The position numbers and the translations under genes are program-made. Source: Calditrichota bacterium (GTDB lineage Bacteria > Calditrichota > Calditrichia > RBG-13-44-9). From it: a stretch of DNA of 19,141 nucleotides. Positions 14,784 through 19,141 of the stretch are shown one piece after another. The notes beneath the pieces were generated by a model. That model was not told the origin of the DNA. It saw only the letters and a list, made by a program, of their open reading frames with translations, and did not search any database. The stretch is taken from the NCBI GenBank assembly GCA_024276455.1, contig JAJRXE010000446.1, forward strand, positions 1 to 19,141. Direction: 5' to 3'. Numbering within the stretch: the stretch's first letter is position 1; every line of letters begins with the position of its first letter.

Positions 14784-15779
14784 ATGACGCGAATTGTTTC
14801 TTTTATTATCCAAAAAGGCGGGTGCGGAAAAACCACCACCACCGTCAACACCGCCAGCTACCTCTCCCGCCAGGGTTACCGGGTACTGGCTGTCGATCTG
14901 GATCCCCAGGGCAATTTAACCCAGCATTTTGGCTACGATTCCGAATCCCTGGACCTGACCCTGCTCGATCTGTTTCAGGACAACACCCGCTTCGATGACG
15001 TGGTGCTTCGGCGCAGCGAATCCCTTCACATTTTACCCAACAACCTCGCCTCGGCCGCCGAAGAGATCCCCCTGTTCCACACCATCTCGCGGGAATATTT
15101 ACTCCGGGACGTGCTTTTCCCGGTGAAAAACAACTACGATTACATTCTGATTGACTGCCCCCCCAACCTGGGCTTGTTTTCTATTAATGCATTGGCTGCT
15201 TCCACCGATTTCATCATGGTGATTTCGCCTGAATTCTTCCCCATGAAAGCAATCAAGCCCCTTTACGAAACCTACAAAATGGTGCGCCAGAAACTGAACC
15301 ACTCCCTGCAATTCCGGGGGGTTCTGATGGCTATGTGCGATTTTCGCACCCGCCACAGCCAGGAAATTTTGAAGATTCTGCAAAAGAACTTTCCCCACAA
15401 ACTGTTCCGCGCCTACATTCGCACGAACGTGACCCTCAAAGAAGCCTCTGCGTACGGGGTACCCATTTTTGAATACGACGAACATTCCGCCGGTGCGTTT
15501 GACTACCAGAATTTCGTAGAAGAATTCCTGCGGGACGACGATCGAAACATTCGCAAGCGAGAATATTACCAGAGGCGGTTTGAGTCCCTTCCGGTTGAAG
15601 AACAAGAGGAAATCATGCTCTTTGCTCAACGGAATCTTTCCAGTTACAATCAAAGTCGCCTGGATCTTCAAAACAACAACCAGGCCCTGCAGGAAGCGCT
15701 GCTGATTGAACGCAACAAAATTATTGAGAAACTGTTTCCCTATCGAGCCAGCGCAATGGTGGAAGATTGGAAAAAATGA
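14784..15779 (+). CDS. parA: ParA/Soj-type chromosome partitioning ATPase with C-terminal extension
   Basis: ParA ATPases form nucleotide-dependent DNA-bound gradients that move ParB-parS complexes. The deviant Walker A is QKGGCGKTTTT (residues 10-20), with Cys where Soj has Val; both lysines are kept. Also present are the VDLDPQGNLTQHFG loop (about 37-50) and Walker B ILIDCPPNLGLFSINAL (about 121-137). In the segment matching Soj IPRNVRLSEA, the protein reads IRTNVTLKEA (212-221), replacing an Arg implicated in DNA binding. Soj-like proteins end near residue 250; here ~80 further charged, helix-prone residues follow (about 252-331). GGAAAGGA lies about 11 bases before the ATG. Context after gidA-gidB and near three parS sites supports a chromosomal role, yet no parB follows: the next gene is an outer-membrane protein whose ATG overlaps the parA stop. 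Confidence 0.88.
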   Translation: MTRIVSFIIQKGGCGKTTTTVNTASYLSRQGYRVLAVDLDPQGNLTQHFGYDSESLDLTLLDLFQDNTRFDDVVLRRSESLHILPNNLASAAEEIPLFHTISREYLLRDVLFPVKNNYDYILIDCPPNLGLFSINALAASTDFIMVISPEFFPMKAIKPLYETYKMVRQKLNHSLQFRGVLMAMCDFRTRHSQEILKILQKNFPHKLFRAYIRTNVTLKEASAYGVPIFEYDEHSAGAFDYQNFVEEFLRDDDRNIRKREYYQRRFESLPVEEQEEIMLFAQRNLSSYNQSRLDLQNNNQALQEALLIERNKIIEKLFPYRASAMVEDWKK

Positions 15780-16591
15780 AACACCACTTTTTAATCGTAA
15801 TCCTCCTGGCCCTTCCTCTACAGGCCGCCTTTGAGCTTTCCGGTTCAAACGCTTTCTCCAACGCCATGGGCCGCAGTGGGGTGACAAATCAGCGTCTTTT
15901 TGCGGCCTTTTTGCTGAATCCCGCCCTTTCGGCGGGCGGTTCGGCCACAAACATCGGTCTGAGTTATTCGAAACCCTTTAATCTGGTCGAATTATCGGCG
16001 GCCAACCTGATTCTCAGCACCTCTTTCCGAAATGTTGGTCTGGGCGGCGCGGTGTATTCCTTTGGAAACCGCCAGTACCAGGAGGTCAGGATTAGCGCCA
16101 ATGTCTCGCACCGCCTGCTCCAGGATCGCCTTTTACTGGGTGTGAACATCCACTGGTACCAGCTTAATTTTGCTCACTACGGCTCAACCAGAGCCGCGCT
16201 TGGATTGGACCTGGGAGCCTATGTTCGAATTTCCCGTTATGTTTCCACCGGCTTTTCCCTGCTGAATATCAATCAACCGGCGCTGAGCGGGTACCGGGAA
16301 GATTTACCGGTAGTAACCACCTGGGGAATCGCCCTACAACCCGGGGGAGGCATCACGGCGTACCTAACCGTGGAAAAAGACCGCTGGTACCCGGTCAACC
16401 TTTCTTTTGGGGTAGAAGCACCGGTAACCCGCTATCTGGTTTTTCAATCCGGCTACCAGACCAATCCCACCTTGCCCTCTCTGGGATTGCGATTGCGCTG
16501 GAATTGGATTTCCGTCTTTTACGCGTTTCAATATCATTTCCAGCTGGGCCCCACCCATGCCTGGGGACTGGCGGTAAGCAAAAAGAAATGA
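15776..16591 (+). CDS. PorV/PorQ-like outer-membrane beta-barrel protein
   Basis: A signal peptide (MKHHFLIVILLALPLQAA) is followed by ~250 residues of alternating amphipathic strands, with the pattern GRSGVTNQRLFAAFLLNPALSAGG at the mature N terminus. That NPAxL-type start and the GLDLGAYVRISRYVSTGFSLLN and SFGVEAPVTRYLVFQSGYQ repeats resemble the PorV/PorQ/FadL-like barrel family common in FCB bacteria. The cellular function is unknown; some relatives serve type IX secretion. The ATG at 15776 was chosen over a TTG at 15767 because it begins the signal peptide directly, overlaps the parA TGA as ATGA, and has GGAAG 10 bases upstream. Overlap with parA implies co-transcription. Confidence 0.7.
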   Translation: MKHHFLIVILLALPLQAAFELSGSNAFSNAMGRSGVTNQRLFAAFLLNPALSAGGSATNIGLSYSKPFNLVELSAANLILSTSFRNVGLGGAVYSFGNRQYQEVRISANVSHRLLQDRLLLGVNIHWYQLNFAHYGSTRAALGLDLGAYVRISRYVSTGFSLLNINQPALSGYREDLPVVTTWGIALQPGGGITAYLTVEKDRWYPVNLSFGVEAPVTRYLVFQSGYQTNPTLPSLGLRLRWNWISVFYAFQYHFQLGPTHAWGLAVSKKK

Positions 16592-16646
16592 TCCTCCGTA
16601 GCGGATTCAAATAAATATCGATTTGACTCATAAACCATTACGGTCA

Positions 16647-17858
16647 ATGAAAATGAACTTAAAGCATCTCTTTTCCTATCCGAACCTGTTGCTGGTAGGG
16701 GGAATAATTTTTCTTTATTTACTGGGTGGCTGGGGCCAAAACAGAACCCAGCAACTGCGGGAATTACAGCGTCAGCTGGACACGATTCAACAGGAAATAA
16801 ATCGTTTGGAAAGAGAGATCCGCACCGAGAACAACAAATTTAAAATCGAGAATCGAACTCTCCACAACATCGATCAACAAATCAGCCTGATTCAACAAAA
16901 AATCAACCTTTACAAACGCGAAATTAACCTGCGGGAAAATAATGTAGAGAAGCTCCATTTCCAGATTGACTCTTTGACAAATAATATTAACAATTTGCAA
17001 GAATTGTTTGCGAATCAAGTTGTGTTTGCATATAAATACAGTCGGGGACAGCAATTCGACTGGATTTTAGGGGCTGAAAATCTCAACCAGGCCTTGTTAC
17101 GATATCGCTATTTTCAGAAAATTGCCAGTGCCGAAAGATCGCTTTACGACCATCTCAAAAGCCTCACCGACACGCTAAGTGCTAAAGAAGCGGCTTTACA
17201 GAAAGAAATTTCGGAGATGAACCAGCTATTGGCTCTGGCTCAGAAAGAGAACAAGAACCTGCGTCGTAAGCGAGAGACCCAAAAGCTTATTGTCCAGAAA
17301 ATTTCTCAGCACAAAACGTTGTTGAGCAAAGCCCTGCAGGAGAAAAAGAGAAGTTACCAGCGCATTGCCCATTTAATAGCCACCCTGGAAAAAGAAAAAC
17401 CTCGTCGGCAACTAAAACCCAAGACCCAGATCAAATGGCAAAAACTGACGGGAAACTTCTCGCGCAACAAAGGAAAATTAAACTGGCCCGTAAGGGGAAA
17501 AATTCTTCATCCCTTCGGCAAATTCAAGAATCCGAAGTTAAAAACGGTTCTGGTGAACAGTGGGATTGACATTCGCGCCCCCAGGGGTAGCGAAGTGCAC
17601 TGTGTCTTTCCGGGGGTCGTTAGCTTAATCACCTACATGATGGGTTTCGGCAACATGATTATTATTGATCACAACGACGGTTACTACACGGTTTACGCTC
17701 ATCTGGACGAAATCCGGGTAGCACCGAATGACTTCGTGGAAAGTGGCCAGGTGATTGGTACGGTGGGAGAATCCGGCTCCCTGGAAGGCCCCAAGCTTCA
17801 TTTCGAAATCTATTCGAACAATCAACCCCAAAATCCTGTTAAATGGTTAAAAAAATAA
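16647..17858 (+). CDS. EnvC-like coiled-coil protein with degenerate LytM (M23) domain
   Basis: A murein hydrolase activator-like protein. Numbering is from the ATG at 16647 (a TTG at 16623 is an alternative). An N-terminal hydrophobic segment (about residues 8-30) is followed by a long coiled coil (~33-255, rich in Q, E, K, L) and a C-terminal LytM/M23 domain (~277-403). Active M23 peptidases bind zinc through HxxxD and HxH; here the first reads NSGID (304-308, His to Asn) and the second KLH in GPKLHFEI (383-385, first His to Lys). YAHL is kept. With two of four ligands replaced it is probably not a peptidase. It resembles EnvC, whose inactive LytM domain activates cell-division amidases. 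No amidase gene is in the window. It lies 55 bases after the PorV-like gene, probably in the parA operon. Confidence 0.85.
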   Translation: MKMNLKHLFSYPNLLLVGGIIFLYLLGGWGQNRTQQLRELQRQLDTIQQEINRLEREIRTENNKFKIENRTLHNIDQQISLIQQKINLYKREINLRENNVEKLHFQIDSLTNNINNLQELFANQVVFAYKYSRGQQFDWILGAENLNQALLRYRYFQKIASAERSLYDHLKSLTDTLSAKEAALQKEISEMNQLLALAQKENKNLRRKRETQKLIVQKISQHKTLLSKALQEKKRSYQRIAHLIATLEKEKPRRQLKPKTQIKWQKLTGNFSRNKGKLNWPVRGKILHPFGKFKNPKLKTVLVNSGIDIRAPRGSEVHCVFPGVVSLITYMMGFGNMIIIDHNDGYYTVYAHLDEIRVAPNDFVESGQVIGTVGESGSLEGPKLHFEIYSNNQPQNPVKWLKK

Positions 17859-17898
17859 GGTGCATTTTTCTTGTTTTTTTAATAGAATGATAATAAAC

Positions 17899-17927
17899 TT
17901 TACTGATGTATTCCTGGTTAACATAAT
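17899..17927 (+). promoter_or_regulatory. Predicted ssb promoter
   Basis: TTTACT (17899-17904; 4 of 6 matches) and CATAAT (17922-17927; 5 of 6) are separated by the optimal 17 bases. They lie in the A/T-rich gap before ssb, about 24 bases upstream of its start codon. GGAGGT (17941-17946) follows as the ribosome binding site. Confidence 0.5.
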
Positions 17928-17950
17928 CATAATTTAAATGGGAGGTCTCC

Positions 17951-18388
17951 ATGGCTCGTGGAACAGTAAACAAAGTTATTTTAATTGGAAGACTGGGACA
18001 GGATCCGGAAGTCCGTTACGCACCCAGCGGCAACCCGGTGGCTAATTTTAGCATTGCAACCAACCGGATGTATAAAGACCGAGACGGCAATATGCAGGAA
18101 GAAACCGAGTGGCACCGGATTGTTGCCTGGATGCGTCTGGCAGAATTTGCCAAAGAGTATTTGAAAAAAGGAATGCGGGTATACGTGGAAGGGCGTTTAC
18201 ATTATCGCGAATGGCAGGATCAGAACGGGGTAAAACGGAACAGTATCGACATTATTGCGAACGACATTCAGATGCTGGAATCGGCCGGGTCGCGTCCAGC
18301 AGAAACAAACGCCCCGGATTTCACCGAACCCGAGGTTACTCCCCCGGAAAACCTAACCACCACGGACGATGAAGAAGTACCCTTTTAA
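17951..18388 (+). CDS. ssb: Single-stranded DNA-binding protein
   Basis: SSB coats single-stranded DNA in replication, repair and recombination and recruits partner proteins by its C-terminal tip. The 145-residue protein has the OB-fold (about 1-110): MARGTVNKVILIGRLGQDPEVRYAPSGNPVANFSIATNR, then EEETEWHRIVAW-type and GMRVYVEGRLHYREWQDQNGVKR segments. A short acidic linker ends in DDEEVPF, the functional tip. It has its own promoter, a strong GGAGGT ribosome binding site at 4-base spacing, and a terminator right after the stop, so it appears to be transcribed alone. Confidence 0.97.
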   Translation: MARGTVNKVILIGRLGQDPEVRYAPSGNPVANFSIATNRMYKDRDGNMQEETEWHRIVAWMRLAEFAKEYLKKGMRVYVEGRLHYREWQDQNGVKRNSIDIIANDIQMLESAGSRPAETNAPDFTEPEVTPPENLTTTDDEEVPF

Positions 18389-18393
18389 TAAAG

Positions 18394-18425
18394 AAAAGCT
18401 CCTCCATTGTGCGGGGAGCTTTTTT
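18394..18425 (+). terminator. Intrinsic terminator after ssb
   Basis: AAAAGCTCC (18394-18402) pairs with GGAGCTTTT (18415-18423), a 9-bp stem with a 12-base loop, ending in a run of six T. It starts six bases after the ssb stop codon. Confidence 0.9.
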
Positions 18426-18491
18426 AACCCGAAAGAGTAAAAAAAATAGAAAAACCGTAAGGAATAAGAAGAACTAAAAAGGTTGAAGTAC

Positions 18492-19121
18492 ATGGGAAAA
18501 CATTTGCTGCTGGTCGGATTGCTCCTCCTCACCTTCACAATGAGCGTCGCCGCGCAAGAAGAAGAGGACACCGCCCCCATTCACAAGAACGAATACGGCG
18601 CCGGAATAACACTGGCCATGTCTGGTCTGGGTCTGGGTGGTTTCTACCGGATATCGCTGGTTAATTATTACTACCTCGGCATTAGCGGAGATTTCTACAT
18701 TCTGCGAGACGACCGTGAATTCACCTACTACGATTACTACGGTCCCATTCAAATTAACGATGTGAACCAGCTGTTCATCATCCCGGTTAACATTGAACTC
18801 AAACGCCGCCTCTTTGCCAACGACATCGAAAACGACTTCCGGCCATTCGTTTCGGCCCTGGCCGGATTCACCTTCGGAATGAACTTCCCGAAAAAAAATG
18901 CCATAATCACCAATCCCGATCTGTACGATATCCCAAACGGCAATGAATACCGGTTTGCTTTCAGCTTTGGCATTGGTGCGGGGGTGGATATTTCCACTCG
19001 CGACTATCTTTACTTTTCCATCCGGCCGCAGTACCGCTACATCTTTTTCCCATCGTCTATTGCTGGCGAAAAAAACCATTCCAATTTCGAGATTCGTTTG
19101 GAAATTGGAAAAATCCGTTAA
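18492..19121 (+). CDS. Small outer-membrane beta-barrel protein, function unknown
   Basis: The product has an N-terminal signal peptide (MGKHLLLVGLLLLTFTMSVAAQ) and a mature part of about 188 residues built of alternating strands rich in Tyr, Phe and Gly, with a C-terminal strand (NFEIRLEIGKIR). This resembles the generic outer-membrane beta-barrel (OmpA/OprF-like, 8-strand) group, but I recognise no specific family. Strands such as YYYLGISGDFYILRD, FRPFVSALAGFTFGM and YLYFSIRPQYRYIFF are clear. The ATG at 18492 was chosen over a TTG at 18483 because AAAGG lies 9 bases before it and the signal peptide starts there. It is separated from ssb by a terminator and so needs its own promoter, which I could not locate confidently. 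Confidence 0.75.
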   Translation: MGKHLLLVGLLLLTFTMSVAAQEEEDTAPIHKNEYGAGITLAMSGLGLGGFYRISLVNYYYLGISGDFYILRDDREFTYYDYYGPIQINDVNQLFIIPVNIELKRRLFANDIENDFRPFVSALAGFTFGMNFPKKNAIITNPDLYDIPNGNEYRFAFSFGIGAGVDISTRDYLYFSIRPQYRYIFFPSSIAGEKNHSNFEIRLEIGKIR

Positions 19122-19141
19122 TCTAAACTCGGGGGGAACAC

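Overview
The window looks like a chromosomal, origin-proximal segment of a Gram-negative (diderm), probably anaerobic or facultatively anaerobic bacterium. Diderm signs are an LpxH-like lipid A phosphatase, two predicted outer-membrane beta-barrel proteins, a YidC with a large periplasmic domain, and an EnvC-type protein. The PorV/PorQ-like protein, the Lys in the YidC motif and the Rnf gene set suggest the FCB superphylum, perhaps Calditrichota. That placement is inference from gene content and is not tested by phylogeny.

Layout. Positions 1-5841 lie on the minus strand: rnfC-D-G-E-A, encoding most of an Rnf ferredoxin:NAD oxidoreductase, then a strong bidirectional hairpin terminator, then tatC and the N-terminal half of a polyprenyl diphosphate synthase that runs off the left edge. 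No rnfB is present on either side. A sigma70-like promoter for rnf lies in the divergent gap at 5842-6042. Everything from 6043 on is on the plus strand: a YitT-family membrane protein, an LpxH-like phosphatase, then the conserved origin-region cluster rpmH-rnpA-yidD-yidC-mnmE-mnmG-rsmG-parA. After parA come a PorV/PorQ-like outer-membrane protein (start overlaps the parA stop), an EnvC-like coiled-coil/LytM protein, ssb with its own promoter and terminator, and a small beta-barrel protein.

The most notable part is 11855-13985. The mnmG gene is flanked by three perfect copies of the 16-bp chromosomal parS palindrome (one in its leader, one across its last codons, one 39 bp further on). Its reading frame is cut by a single in-frame TAA, followed one codon later by a GTG. 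Its leader can fold into two mutually exclusive stem-loops. The ParA nearby has a Cys in its Walker A loop and an unusual C-terminal extension, and no parB gene follows it. The segment therefore has centromere sites and the ATPase, while the site-binding ParB must be encoded elsewhere.

No insertion sequences, CRISPR arrays, tRNA or rRNA genes were seen. No gene-free stretch exceeds 300 bases; the longest is about 245 bases (7726-7969).
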